64,000 bases of DNA. Source: Macrostomum hystrix. Its lineage: Eukaryota > Platyhelminthes > Macrostomidae. The translations under genes and the position numbers were made by a program. Under the pieces are notes generated by a model, which made no database searches, was not told where the DNA came from, and worked only from the letters and a program-made list of their open reading frames with translations. Shown piece after piece: positions 46,670 through 59,088 of the stretch. The stretch lies in the NCBI GenBank assembly GCA_950097015.1, contig CATNEN010000003.1, positions 9,529,501-9,593,500 on the forward strand. Reading direction: 5' to 3'. The number at the start of each line of letters is the position of its first letter. The first letter of the stretch is position 1.

Positions 46670-47605
46670 CACACTGCGTCGAATTATGTAAACAATTTTA
46701 TGCATGCTTTTTTCGTATTCCCATTGAAAATGCAGCAGTTAAAATCGTCAGCCGTTTGTGTGTGTTGATTTTTTATTGACGAACCAACTTGGTAGTTGGA
46801 TACTACCAAGCCATTTTGCCGCAAATTTTTATACCAAGGTAAGGGGGATTTCTCGCCTGAAACTTTTTTTAGCATCGCCCGAATGCTAACAGCGTTGGGT
46901 GGTGACTAATTGGTTGACAGACGATAGACGATGGTGTACTGTGGTTGAGCTGCGCGCCTATAGAGACCTATTTCCACCTGTTGTAGACCTTGAAGGTCCA
47001 GCAAATCCGACTAGATAAAGGTAGGTGACCACTGAGGATGGTGCAGGCACATTCGGGTGACATGCTGATAAATTTTGAAGGCCTGGCAAGGCCGCACTGA
47101 GGCACAGTGCTAATTCGTGTATGGGGTGTATGAAATACACTAGCGCTTATTGGAAAAATCTGACCTTCGGCCAGAAACTTTGAATATATCGACGGTCTGA
47201 AGAGTTGGCGACCTGGTTTTTTTGTTTCAGTAGATGCGCAACAAAAAGTTGGCCCGTGTTCTTGAGTTTCGTGTGCTTGCGTTTTTCTGTTCGGGTGCAG
47301 CACAAAAAGTTGTCAGGTTGTGGAAAAATCCCCCCTTTGGTAGTTCTTCTGTGCAAAAAAATAGGGAAATTTCGTGGCTTTTTTTTGGGAAATCAGCTGG
47401 GAAATAGACATAGAAAGCAATTTAGATGTTTATCTAAATACCACTAGAAGAAGGATGGGACACTACGTTTCCTGGAAAATTTATTAAAGGCTGATTTTCA
47501 CGCAAATATGCACTAGCGAGATAGGAGCTATTCATGTTCTTTTTAACATTAAATATTGATTACTTTTTATTGGAAGCAGAAAACATGTTGCTACAACGAA
47601 TTTGA
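46670..47605. other. No gene seen; possible LINE 3' tails
   Basis: No supported coding region. GGGACACTACGTTTCCTGGA (47456, plus) resembles GGGACACTTAGTTTCTTGGA on the minus strand just below 47640, so two copies of a LINE 3' tail appear to lie head-to-head around 47490-47600. Confidence 0.5.
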
Positions 47606-48195
47606 TTATAATAAATTTTCCAAGAAACTAAGTGTCCCGTTAGTTAGAAGTTCCTGGCCGGGCAGGTCCGGGGGTCGGGTCAGCGACCCTATCGCCTGGA
47701 AATAGGGCAGGACACGGGGGCCGTCGTCGGAGAGGATGGCCAGCGTCGGGTTAGGGCCGAGGACGCGGTTGCGGGTCTGGGCGTGGGCTGGACATTCCAG
47801 CATCACATGCTTCAGGTCCTCCTCCTGGTGTCCGCAGTGCCCGCAGGACGCGGGCTGTTCTTTGTCAATCCGGTGGCGGTACAGAGCCAGCAGAGAGGAG
47901 TGGCCCGTGCGGAGTTGCGCTAGCGTGATCAGCTCGCGTCTGCTGATAGTCGTCTCGGATCTGCGGTGGTCGCGGAAGGCAGCACGGTGCGTCCGGCAGT
48001 GCGGTTCCGCTTCGTAGGCTGCGCGAGCCTCGGCGGCCAGTGTGCGGCGGATCGCGGACTTGGCACTGTTAAAGTCGATTTCCGCTTGGTCTTGTGGGAG
48101 TCTAGCGGCGTCTTTTGCGAGGTTGTCCGCCACATCGTTGCGCGTCAGGTCACAGTGTCCTGGGACCCATTGAATAGTCCCGTCCTAGCGGTCCT
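47606..48195 (-). pseudogene. Non-LTR retrotransposon RNase H and C-terminal zinc segment
   Basis: The minus strand begins with GTIQWVPGHCDLTRNDVADN followed by LAKDAARL, the end of an RNase H domain (W-P-H, then the last catalytic Asp in N-D-VADNLAK). It continues to TLAQLRTGHSSLLALYRHRI and a C-x2-C-x8-H-x4-C zinc motif in CGHCGHQEEDLKHVMLEC. This arrangement is usual in I/Jockey/R1-group elements. The open frame runs about 195 codons to a stop at 47606. The 5' part, with reverse transcriptase and endonuclease, is missing, so it is a 5'-truncated insertion. Confidence 0.88.
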
Positions 48196-48370
48196 TGGCG
48201 AAAACATTTAAATATGACCGACCTGCATTGTATGTCTATGGTAATTATAGCAAGGTTATATGCAAAGAGAGAATCTTTGCACTCTATGCTTTCACACAGA
48301 GGCCCCACTGTGTCTAAGACTGACAAGCGGCAATTTATTCCACAAAGGCAATAATAAAACGGTGATAGAC

Positions 48371-51300
48371 ATGTCAAACACGAACAATCATGCCACTGGG
48401 AATGGAGCTCGACAAACTAATGTCCGAAGTCCTTTGTTTCGCGAATTGAACCCGGCCAGCCAATCAGATTTCTGGAACAATGCACAGGTTCTTGAACAGC
48501 ATCCGATTGGCTTACCGTCTGAGTACTTCAGCTTTAATTCGGCTGAGACGTCGACGCTGATATCGATGATTCTTGACTCAAATACGTTGCGCTTGAACCG
48601 CATATTGGATCGGGCTGAAATTCGTGCCATGTTCAGAGACAATCGCTACTATCAGGTTGTTGACGACCCGAAACTGTACTGTCGCAGCCGCTGCTTCGAT
48701 CGGCCAATATTTCACAGTGAGCCTCCTGCAAACATTCTATTTATAACAATACTTTGTCGTAAGATTTTGTGTGCCAGAAAAACGTCTTGGTTTCATGATG
48801 CAGATCGACTTACAGTATTTAACAAATAAATTACAGGGTAGAGATAAAATAGAGGAGAGATGAGAAAGGCAAGAGACAGGGGAGAGATGAGACAGAGGCG
48901 ACAGATAAAATATGTGACAGCAGAGGTAAGAAACGTAAGAGACAGGAGAGAGATGTGACACCTACGATGGTAGAGATGTTGGGAGGGGCCACAAGACTAG
49001 ATTAGACTAGATCGCTAACCTAAATGAGACAGACCACACCACAGATAGCAACAAATCTCATTGTTCCTTCCGTCAATCCATTCGCAAATTAAAAACTATC
49101 TTCAACTAAATAAACAAACTAACTATCAACCAATCACTTTCTAATCAGATCGAGTTGTTCTCTACCTGACCGCTTCCGGCTTATTAATGTACCTAAAGCA
49201 GACTCAGGCGCTGACAGTTCTGTCACGATTCCGCTGCAAAGATGTTCAGCCTAAGACGACACTGTCGGACAATGAGCCACGCCAAAACCCATTCTTCAAT
49301 GTTTATGCCTACCAATACGCCACCTACGTGCACTGCCACCTGGGTGACATATTGCGCTTTCAGTTGGACTACCTGATGTTTAGACTGGGCTACCTGGACG
49401 CTGTGCCAATTCTGTTGGGGTTGGGCTGGATGCCGAATAGTCCATCGGTGAGGATTGGGATTCTGGCTGCGATTGGGATTCTTCGTCGGGTCGTGATTTC
49501 GGGTCAGATTCATATTCTAGATCGGATTGGGATTCTTGTTCCGATTAGGATTTTCGGTCGGTTTGGGATTCATGGACGGATTGGGATTCTTTGTCGGATT
49601 GGGATTCTTTGTCGGATTGGGATTCTTCGTCTAATTAAAAATAAGTTTCTTTGTCAAATTGGGATTATTTGTCCGATTGGGATTCTTCTCGGATTGGAAT
49701 TCTGGGTCGGATTAGGATTCTTGGTCCGATTGAGATTCTTCTCGGATTGGGATTCTTTGTCCGATTGGGATTCTGGGTCAGATTGGGATTTTGGGTCAGA
49801 TTAGGATTGTGGGTCAGATTGGGATTCTTTGTCCGATTGGGATTGTTCTCGGATTGGGATTCTGGGTCGGATTGGGATTCTGAGTCGGATTGGGATTCTT
49901 CTCGGATTGGGATTCTGGGTCCGATTGGGATTCTGAGTCGGATTGGGATTATTTGTCCGATTGGGATTCTTCTCGGATTGGGATTCTGGGTCGGATTAGG
50001 ATTCTTGGTCCGATTGAGATTCTTCTCGGATTGGGATTCTTTGTCCGATTGGGATTCTGGGTCAGATTGGGATTCTGGGTCAGATTAGGATTGTGGGTCA
50101 GATTGGGATTCTTTGTCCGATTGGGATTGTTCTCGGATTGGGATTCTGGGTCGGATTGGGATTCTGAGTCGGATAGGGATTCTTTGTCGGATTGGGATTC
50201 TTCTCGGATTGGGATTCTGGGTCGGATTGGGATTCTTAGTCCGATTAGGATTCTTCTCGGATTGGGATTCTGGGTCGGATTGGGATTCTTGGTCCGATTA
50301 GGATTCTTCTCGGATTGGGATTCTTTGTCCGACTGGGATTCTTCTCGGATTGGGATTCTGGGTCGGATTGGGATTCTTGTTCCGATTAGGATTCTTCTCG
50401 GATTGGGATTCTTTGTCCGATTGGCATTCTGGGTCAGATTAGGATTGTGGGTCCGATTGGGATTCTTCTCGGATTGGGATTCTGGGTCCGATTGGGATTC
50501 TGAGTCGGATTGGGATTATTTGTCGGATTGGGATTCTTAATTGAATTGGGATTCTGGGACTGTATTGATAGGTATTGAAATTTCTCCTAAACTTCAAGAT
50601 CGCCTGTTTTCCACACTCCTCAGATGCTGCTGTATCGCCGTCGCTCCTATCAGTACAGGATTCGCTTCCTAGACTGGGTTGACCTTATGTGCAGCCTGAT
50701 GCGCGAAACGCCGACAGCTTCCGTTGGTGGATTCTACGATCGCCTCCTGGTTGATGGCGCTGACGTCGTCAATGTTCACGATCTGAAGTACCTCGGCAGG
50801 GACACGCTGGAGTGCATGGAGCTCCGACGGTTGTCTAAAGCCAACTGCCAGGCTGAGCAGCTGTGGGGACTGTACGCCGGGCGAAAGATCCTGAGGGATA
50901 AGGAGACCCAATGTCCGCCTGATTCCGACAGAGTTTTCAAACAGGTGATGCCCCATCTTGTTCAATGATTTTATTTGCTTTTTTGGAAAATAAGTTATGG
51001 GATTCAATGACCTTCATTCCTTCTTTCCATCATTCCATCACTCCATCATTCCTTCACTCCATCATTCCTTCACTCCATCATTCCTTCACTCCATCATTCC
51101 TTCATTACATCATTCCTTGACTCCATCATTCCTTCAGTACATCATTCCTTGACTCCATCATTCCTTCAGTACATCATTCCTTGACTCCATCATTCCTTCA
51201 TTACATCATTCCTTCATTACATCATTCCTTCATTACATCATTCCTTCACTCCATCATTCCTTCACTCCATCATTCCTTCACTCCATCATTCCTTCACTCC

Positions 51301-53138
51301 ATAATTCCTTTATTCCATCATTCCTTCTTTACATCATTCCTTCTTTACATCATTCCTTCATTACATCATTCATTCACTCCATCATTCCTTTATTCCATCA
51401 TTCCTTCATTCCATCATTCCTTTATTCCATCATTCCTTCATTACATAATTCCTCCATTCCATAATTTTTTGCATTTTTTCACGTCTTCATCCCACCATTC
51501 CATTATTCAATCGCTCTACAATTCCACCATTCCATAATTTATTCATTCCTTCCTTTATTTATTAGTTTTTTCCTTCATTATTCAGCAATAATTTCAAATT
51601 CGTTCACGCGGCTTCTCAGAGCCAGGACACGGTGAGGCCGATGCTGCCACATGCCTGCTCGGTGCTGCGTCGGCTTCTAATCCATCTGAACTACCACGAT
51701 AGGGCAGCCATGCACAGTCTACCCCAGTTGGTGGGCCTGATTGGCCGCCTGCTCAACACAGAGTTCTTTGCGCCCCATCCGGCCCTACCGTCGGCCAGCT
51801 TGTGGCGAGAGCCGCTACTGTTTCAGATCTACGACTTTGTCTGGAGCATCCGGGGTGGACGGCCTAGCCACGGTGGCAAGCCGCGCTACCTGAGAAATGA
51901 GTCCTGGGACTCGATACGATCTGTGAGACTGGGGTTTTTAAATTGGGATTATAGTTAATAACTGGGATTTATTAGAATAGGGATTTTAGATTTGAGATAA
52001 TAACTGGGATTTTTTGGACTGGGGATTTTAGATTTGAGATAATAACTGGGATTCTTTGGAATGGGGATTTTAGATTTGAGATAATAACTGAAATTCATTG
52101 GAATTGGGATTTAGGATTTAAGTATGTAGCTGGGATTCATTGGAATTGGGATTTAGGATTCAACTAGGTACCTGGGATTTATTATAATTGGGATTTAGGA
52201 TTCAAGTAGGTAGCTGGGATTCATTTGAATTGGGATTTAGGAATCAAGTAGGTACCTGGGATTTATTATAATTGGGATTTAGGATTCAAGTAGGTAGCTG
52301 GGATTCATTGGAATTGGGATTTAGGAATCAAGTAGGTAGCTGGGATTCATTGGAATTGTGATTTAGGAATCAAGTAGGTAGCTGGGATTCATTAGGATTG
52401 GGATTTAGGATTCAAGTAGGTACCTGGGATTTATTGAAACTGCTTTGTAATTAAACTGGTCGCCTTTCCATCGACTTCCAGAGCGAAGACGCCTACGCTT
52501 GGTACCTTCGTTGGGACGTGTTCAACTGCATCTGCCTGATGTTTGACATCTTGCAGAACGCCATCTTCAGCGAACAGAATGAAGACATTGTTGATCGACT
52601 GATGCGTCAACTGATTGACGTCTTGTACAGTTCCAGATTTTTAGAGTCATTCGTCGCCTACAGCTTCTTTGATGTTCATCTGGCTCTGATCAGCGCTGTC
52701 AACTGCGTACCAAACATTCAGCACTGCGTCCTGCTGCGCGTCGTCAAGGAGACACCAATTCATCTGACCGCCAATTTAAAACCGGACAGCATTGTCGATT
52801 CTTTCAGCGATCGGTTCTGGTCGGATGTCGGCAATGAATTCCGCAGACCGCAAACAATGGAAGAAATCAGAGCCTTCTTCATTAACCGAAGGCGTCGAAG
52901 GTGTGCGCTGAGGTGGCCGTGCACTGATGAATCCGCCGACAATTCGGACATGGGCTCTAGAGGATTTGGGAATATTTTTCAACGAAATTACACCCTGATG
53001 GAGTTGGTGACTGATGCCGATGAGGCCACAATAATTAACAATGATCCGTTGTACAAGAGGCAGCTAGCCGACGACGAAAGAAGACATCAGACTGAATTCA
53101 AGCAGTTGGAGGCCGACTATCGAAGTAGTCTATGGTAA
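48371..53138 (+). CDS. Unrecognised five-exon protein, about 640 residues
   Basis: Exons 48371-48716, 49149-49447, 50624-50944, 51620-51922 and 52482-53138; every junction keeps frame with GT/AG ends. I do not recognise the family. The protein looks soluble and mostly helical: exon 1 has LISMILDSNTLRLNRILDRA, exon 2 VVLYLTASGLLMYLKQTQAL and GDILRFQLDYLMFRLGY, exon 3 a charged segment with YRRRSYQYRIRFLDWVDLMC, exon 4 VLRRLLIHLNYHDRAAM and exon 5 WYLRWDVFNCICLMFDILQN and FFDVHLALISAVNCVPNIQH. The style suggests stacked helical repeats. The C-terminus is charged and ends RSSLW. The order of exons, intact frame over five exons and non-repetitive composition argue for a real gene. More 5' exons are possible: an in-frame stretch extends upstream to about 48260. 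Introns 2, 3 and 4 each carry a minisatellite. Confidence 0.8.
49450..50560. repeat. 18-bp minisatellite in intron 2 of unrecognised gene
   Basis: About 60 units of GGATTGGGATTCTGGGTC with variants TTCTTCTC, TTCTTTGTCC and TTCTGAGTC. It starts at the donor itself: the intron begins GTGAGGATTGGGATTCTGGC. Long near-identical blocks of about 300 bases (49650-49930 and 49950-50230) show segment duplication. Confidence 0.93.
51015..51540. repeat. 16-bp minisatellite in intron 3 of unrecognised gene
   Basis: About 30 units of CATCATTCCTTCACTC with CATTACAT and TTTATTC variants, on a pyrimidine-rich strand. Confidence 0.93.
51930..52440. repeat. Minisatellite in intron 4 of unrecognised gene
   Basis: The first part (51945-52100) repeats TTTAGATTTGAGATAATAAC and TGGGATT. 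The second part (52100-52435) has units of about 42 bases: GGGATTTAGGATTCAAGTAG, then GTAGCTGGGATTCATTGGAA. The two parts share GGGATTTA/TGGGATT and probably one derives from the other. Confidence 0.9.
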
Positions 53139-53149
53139 CAGCTAATTTG

Positions 53150-54085
53150 GGATTTTATACTCTTATCGAAATCTAGGATGGGATCATGTGGTTTCTTAGT
53201 TTAGATTTTTACTCAATTATAGGTTTTTTATGTATTGAGATTTACAGAAGGCGAGAATGTTGTGGCCTAGTCGCCAGAGCGTCGGTCTCACGACTTAAAG
53301 GTCGGGGGTTCGATCCCCTACTCCACTGAAACAATTTGTGGCCTTTAGCAAGACACTTAACTCTGCAGCGTTCAGTGCACCCAGCGGATAAATGCGTTCC
53401 ATCAATAGCTGGGGCAATAGGGATTGGGGCAGGTGAAATCAATTATCTATTATTATTATTAGGATGGGGTTCGATTCATATTGGATTTCAAGGTTACTAT
53501 AATTCGCTTTTTCACAGTACTGAAAATTTTATCGTAAATTTCTCAGTTGTCCCTTTGTCCAGCTCTGTGCATTTTGCCTTTAAAATTCCAGGCAACTGAT
53601 CGATCAGCAATGACCTTCAATGTGCCGCATCGGTGACAACTCCTCATACTCGCTCTCATGATCAGATAAATCCAACTTGCAGTCTGTCTGACACTTTTGA
53701 CGAACAATTTAACAAATATTAAAAGTGGAGCATAGACCTACGATCAGTCCTTTATTCAGTTCTTTTTATTATATTGCGTAGCTTTCAATAATATTTACAT
53801 TCAGTATTGCTTTACTACTTTACTGCTTTACTTTATTGGCAATTTTCTGTACACTTAATTTAAAGAAAAATCTTTTTTACGAATTTGTTGGCCTAAATAG
53901 AAAAAAATTTCTTTGTATTTTAACAAAGCGATGACGAATTAAAAAAACGGGTTCTTGATTCTTATTTTCTACAACACGAAATTTTATAGTTGATAAAGAA
54001 TAACTATAAATAAAAGCCGACTTAGGAGAACAGTAAAAGCAGTTTTGTTAGCATTTGCATACTTTCGGATGAAATAATATCATTC
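53150..54085. other. 3' region of unrecognised gene, with a SINE
   Basis: Besides the SINE at 53258-53450, no gene or repeat was found. The DNA from 53700 to 54085 is AT-rich and single copy. Confidence 0.5.
53258..53450 (+). mobile_element. tRNA-derived SINE (family II), plus strand
   Basis: Head ATGTTGTGGCCTAGTCGCCA (A box), GGGGGTTCGATCCCC (B box), then ACAATTTGTGGCCTTTAGCA and AGACACTTAAC. It ends in an ATT repeat (53445-53460). The 3' half seen in the 41510 and 63280 copies is absent. Confidence 0.88.
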
Positions 54086-54087
54086 AA

Positions 54088-54490
54088 ATGAAAAATGCCA
54101 AAGGAACCAAAGATGACGAAGGAACCAAAGATGACGAAGGAACCAAAGATGACGAAGGGACCAAAGATGACAAAGAACCAAAGATGTCAAAGGAACCAAA
54201 TATGACGAAGGAACCAAAGATGACGAAGGAACCAAAGATGACGAAGGAACCAAGGATGACAAAGAACCAAAGATGTCAAAGGAACCAAAGATGACGAAGG
54301 AACCAAAGATGACGAAGGAACCAAAGATGACGAAGGAACCAAGGATGACAAAGGAACCAAAGATGACAAAGGAACAAAACATGACAAAGGAACCAAATAT
54401 GACGAAGGAACCAAAAATGACAAAGGAACCAAAGATGACGAAGGAACCAAAGATGACGAAAGAACCAAAAATGACAAAAGAACCAATGAT
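54088..54490. repeat. 18-bp minisatellite between two convergent genes
   Basis: About 22 units of AAGGAACCAAAGATGACG. Because the period is 18, open frames run through on both strands; I treat them as artefacts. It lies between the 3' ends of the unrecognised gene and the channel gene. Confidence 0.95.
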
Positions 54491-54569
54491 AACTAATGTA
54501 ACCAATTTATATGACTTTGTGTACCAGTACCTGCAGCAGAACGCGATGAGTATGTTTATTTCTAAATAT

Positions 54570-54575
54570 TTTATT
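54570..54575 (-). terminator. Candidate polyadenylation signal of DEG/ENaC gene
   Basis: AATAAA on the minus strand about 18 bases after the channel gene's stop codon. A second lies at 54555-54560. Either could be used. Confidence 0.5.
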
Positions 54576-54592
54576 GTAGTTCAGAATTTGAG

Positions 54593-56733
54593 TCAATTTC
54601 CATTTGCCCCACGTGGCATATTGTCATAAAACGACACCTGCCTGTCAATGTCTAATTCTTGCGTGATATTGCTGACAGCCATTGACAATTCCATGATGCC
54701 CATCGGAGAGGCCATGGAATCATCGCCCAACGCGTCGCTACTCTCTGGAAGCGGTGTTCCTGCGTGCCTCTGTCCACCGCGGCACCAACGACGATAGAAC
54801 CAATCGGTTAGCAGGTAGAGCAGCTCGACTAGTTCGAAGGCGAACGTCACGGTGACTCCGATTGTGAGGCTGCCAAGGCCGCCTAGACGACTCCACAGAG
54901 CGCTGAGGCTAATTTGCAATTTCTCACGGCTGACCGTGGTGCGGTAGTTCAGTCTGGCCACCGTGACCAGAGCCATGTTTCGCAAAGCGCGCTCTTCAAG
55001 CAGTTTGATGTGGCTCAGCTCTGGCGCCTCCAGCACTGACTCGAAGTTGGCGAAGCGAAGCAGCTCTTCACGGGCAGAGGAATGCCTGATTAGAAAAGTG
55101 TTCCGTTTTTATCGATAAGTTTATATTTATAAAGTTTTGCAGGGGCCATAATTAGACGACAATCGACCCGCAGCCTAGAGTGAGGAACTAGCACACATGA
55201 CATACACGCATAGCTAGCTCTAGGAGTCCTTGGCACAGACACACTCGGTGCGCTCGCTGTACGCGCTACTCCATCCCCTCCTTATTTCTCAATATTTCTT
55301 TCCATCAAAAATACTCACGCGGGATAATTTTCCAAGAGACTAAGCGCCTGTTCAATTTGGCTCAGCCAGTGAAACTGGCACAGGGTCGGCTCCCAGTTAG
55401 AGGATGACATGTGGCTCTCGTATTCGTGATGAGAGCAGCGCTTGAGGCACTTCCGATGCCCGACGCCGTAGATCAGGTCGGTGAGGTTCAGTTGTCGGAC
55501 GCAGGCCAGTCGATCGATGAATTCCTGCGGCTCGCTCTCATTGTATAATCCGCAGAAGGGTGCCTTGCGATCCGGAAGGCGCGGTCGGAGGTGAAAAGCG
55601 GATACGCAGCCACACTGCGCTAGAATGTACTTGCCGATGAAGCTGCTGATGCAGGCGCTTCTCGTGTAGCTGTATTCTTTGTCAACATCTCGCACAATGA
55701 CGTCCGAATCGTTCTTGCATTCTTCAAGCTGTCTAGAGTCCTTCTCAAACCGAATGGTTCGATAGCGGATCAGCGTCGATGTTTGCATCTGCACGCTGAA
55801 GCTCTCCTCGTCTAGCTGCGGATAAGTGCCCGGCTCGTGTAGCACAATGCGAAACCCGGCACCCTGAGTGAAGATGTTGTACACGTGTTCCTCCATTGTT
55901 TTAGACTGCCGACCAGAAATACTGATATTGCCTTTATCCAGCTCTTTGAAGTTAACGTTGGACAGAACTAGAGATACGTCGCTAACGCTGCTAGATTTGT
56001 TCAACGGCAGCTCGAGAGTGTAGCAGGTAAAATAGTCGGGGTGCTGAATTTTTCGCGCCTGAAAGTGGCAGGGTTCGGCGTGAGACACGCTAGGATTGAC
56101 CTTAGAGCTGTGCCGCATGTTGCAGAAGGGCATCAGCTCCTCCAGCGTGTGCTCGATGGCATCCAGCTCCGTCCTATTCAGCCGCTGAAAGTAGGTTGAG
56201 ACCCGGTCGCTGTGGAACAATGTCCCGGCTTCGCTTAGCTGACCGCGCCGAATATAGTGCCCGATGCCTTGGCGCAGCTTGCGGGAAAACAACGCCGGAC
56301 TTGGAAACCGGCCTGAGGACCACACGCGGCTAGCTCCGGACGAGAACGGATAAACTGAGCACACTGTTATACTGGGAAAGTGAGTCGCCTCGTTAACTCG
56401 ATCCTCTATTTGATAGGTGGTGTGGTACTCAAAGTACTCTCTTAGTAGATCGTAGGAGCCGTACGACAGAATGGCCGTCATGCTCAACAGGTAGAAGAAC
56501 CAATGCAGCCGTAGCACTCTGTGCTGGCTGGAGTAGCATTTTCTGAAGCCGCGGAGCGATGTGTTCTCAATGAAAGTCTCATAGGCACATCTGATCACAC
56601 CGGAAGCCCGACCTACTTCATCTTCTTCTTCTGTGGGCCCTTGCTGATCTCGGTTTGATCGTCGAACTGAACTACGCTGTCCGAACTTTCCGTCCCAGTA
56701 GCCAACTCGCAGCTTTTTCCCTCTCTGTCGCAT
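54593..56733 (-). CDS. DEG/ENaC/ASIC-family sodium channel subunit
   Basis: Exon 1 is 56733-55319 and exon 2 is 55085-54593; the junction is in frame (donor GTGAGT, acceptor TTTTCTAATCAG). The open frame extends to 56799 without an ATG, so an upstream exon or the ATG at 56733 is possible; with that start about 635 residues. In order: N-terminal FIENTSLRGFRKCY, where the usual HG gating motif has R-G; TM1 HWFFYLLSMTAILSYGSYDL; then FPSITVCSVYP, the family's FPAVTICN signature; a Cys-rich extracellular domain with EECKN, CGCVSAFHLRP and CLKRCSHHEYE; and a pre-TM2/TM2 segment GGLGSLTIGVTVTFAFELVE, where G-V-T stands in place of the G-x-S selectivity filter. Such trimers carry sodium in nerve, muscle or epithelium. 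The gating stimulus cannot be told. Confidence 0.93.
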
Positions 56734-56799
56734 TTGTTGCGATAGTGACCATAAGGTCTGGTTGAGACCGTGGAACAAAAATGCTAGTTGCAAGCACAA

Positions 56800-59085
56800 T
56801 ATAACAGGTGAGCGTTGAAAATTGTTTTTGACAACCTCGATCTATAGCGTCCATCGCCTACAAATACAACAGTTTTATTGAAATATCCAGACCCTGTTGA
56901 ACGGTTTGGGTCACACTCCTTCATACTTTATTCATGACGATATTGGGGAATTGATACTTGAAATTGTTATAGTTTTATTGGGCGTCAGCTGGTAAGAATG
57001 GGAATCCAATTGTTAAAACCAATGCATGAAATATAAAGAATTGAGCGCATCTATGTACAGCTGCAGCCTGTTAATTAGTAGCTATTCCCTATTAGTTGTG
57101 TACGTTAATTGTATAGCCCCATGCATTTACAACTAAAGCGCATTACACACGTAAATATTATATTATGTATTCTATCATATAAATTTAATTAGTCTAAATT
57201 GATTTAACAATTCAAATTTGTTCCTTTAATGAGTCGATCATTGCCACTTAACATGAGTAATTTATATAAAGAAACATGAGCAGTTCTGTCTAAGCTTTAG
57301 TTGATGCGCGAATCTTTGAATTAATTGCATATACAGTATATAAGCGAGGTTGCGCAAAAGTCGTTAAAAGCCGTATTATAAAACCTGTTCTGCAGAAGAT
57401 GACTTATCTTATTTAAATACAATGTAGTTTTAGTTTAACGTATAAATTACCGCACCATGGCAACTATTTGTATGTCAGTATGTCTTTGCGAGATCTGCAG
57501 AGATGAGAAGACCACACGTCCGGTGGGTGCGGGCAGATATATCAAAATGTTAATTTGTAAATTGCATCGGATTTTTATTTTACGCAGGACCAGCTGTTAA
57601 AACCACAAATTAAATTAATTAGCTCTTGAATACTTCATTACTATTGCTTTTTAGCTGCTTTTCGGTTGTTTTGACAGATAAATAAAGCTCAACTGCTCAC
57701 AACTTGACAAGCATATTTACTCTGAACATGCAATATTTTATTGGCGTGCAGGCGATTCGGAAATGCATATCACTTTGAAATTCGTTATCAAGTAAATTAA
57801 ACGTTATATAACTGAAACATTCTACAAAAACAATGTGTCTTCAATTCTGTTCTGTATCGAATTACAAAAATGGTCAATTTCACGTGCGCGCACGGCAACA
57901 TATAAATATTTTGGACTGCCAAGCTTAATACAAAAAAGCCTAAAGACGGCAACAATTCAGAAAAAAACTACGAATTTGGGCAAACCTTTTTGAAGGTTTC
58001 ATTAGTTATTTGTCATTAGTTAGTTGATATTCAGTCGTTTAGTAGTTATTCTATTTTTGCCCGTGCTAAAACAATAAAATATCAAAGTTATCGAGTTGAA
58101 GAAACTCGATAACTAACAGCTTAATAGTTTAATGCCCACAGGCTTTTTGGCCAATAAGTTCTGTTTTCACAAAGTTTTTATTTGAACTTTAAAGGGCTTT
58201 TGGGCATATTTTTTCTTTTAAACACGGTTATGTTTTAATTTGATAAAAGATTATTTTAATTTAAAATACATAATTTCAGAGAAACGCTCGCTCGTTGTCC
58301 TTAACTGTGGTTTGTCAACTAGCTTGGCAATACTTAAGTATGGCTAACTAGTACAGACAATGAAGATTACATAGTGAATAGACAGTGAAAAAAATCCACA
58401 CGCGTCGCACGTGTGGACGCGTCGCACAAAAGTTATATTTTTACTGATAGCTATTCGTCTGATTTTGTTCGCTCTATAAAATTTAAAGGTAGTCAATTCA
58501 GTCAATTAAAATTAAATAAACTATTTAAATTTAATACACAGACCTAGTCCAAGTCAAGTGATTGTGGGACAAAGTTGTGTGACTTTAATTTTTATCGCTA
58601 GGCTATTATAAGACTTTGTTACATCACACTACATTTTGTAGACTAGCTAGTTTTTATATGGAATAATCCTGGTGTGTAATTTTCATAATTTTACTCAAGT
58701 ATGTGATTTAATACGAGAATACGAAGTACATAAAAGCTATACTACATTACTTTACTATTGAGTCATTGACATTTAAAGCTAAACCCACTTGGCCTACTAA
58801 ATGGGCTTATGTTTTCATTTCCATCTGCTTCGTTCTTACAGTTAGAAAATGAAATTTAGTCTTATAATATTTAGCCAAAATGTATTTTGTGTTTTTTACA
58901 TAACAATTAATTGTTTTGTTTCTTTATAAAAAATTATCAACTACTAGCTAGCTTGTATACAGTCATGTCATTTAGCAATGTAATCAAATTAAGTTAAATT
59001 AATAATATATGTATTTTTATTACATACAAACCATGAATAATGTGTTATAGATGACTTTCATGACTTTTTTAATCTCTATTTTCAG
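56800..59085. other. Intergenic AT-rich DNA, no gene seen
   Basis: It separates the divergent channel and acyl-CoA dehydrogenase genes. Both promoters should be here. A TATA-like TATATAAG lies at about 57338 but is not tied to either gene. No repeat arrays or recognisable elements were found, which is unusual for this window. Confidence 0.5.
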
Positions 59086-59088
59086 AAT

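Noticed and set aside
48371-53138. Inositol trisphosphate or ryanodine receptor fragment
   Set aside because: A few hydrophobic helical stretches are reminiscent, but I could match no signature motif, and the gene lacks a channel pore region.
53258-53325. tRNA gene
   Set aside because: Same reason: the head belongs to SINE family II, with copies at 41510 and 63280.
54080-54629. Possible small Lys/Glu/Thr-rich or hydrophobic repeat protein between the genes
   Set aside because: 18-bp tandem repeat open in both directions, no start or splice support.
56734-56854. Extension of the channel protein to a start at 56799 or the ATG frame beginning at 56854
   Set aside because: The codon at 56799 is TTG, not ATG; the 56854 ATG is in a different frame and would need an unproven splice.
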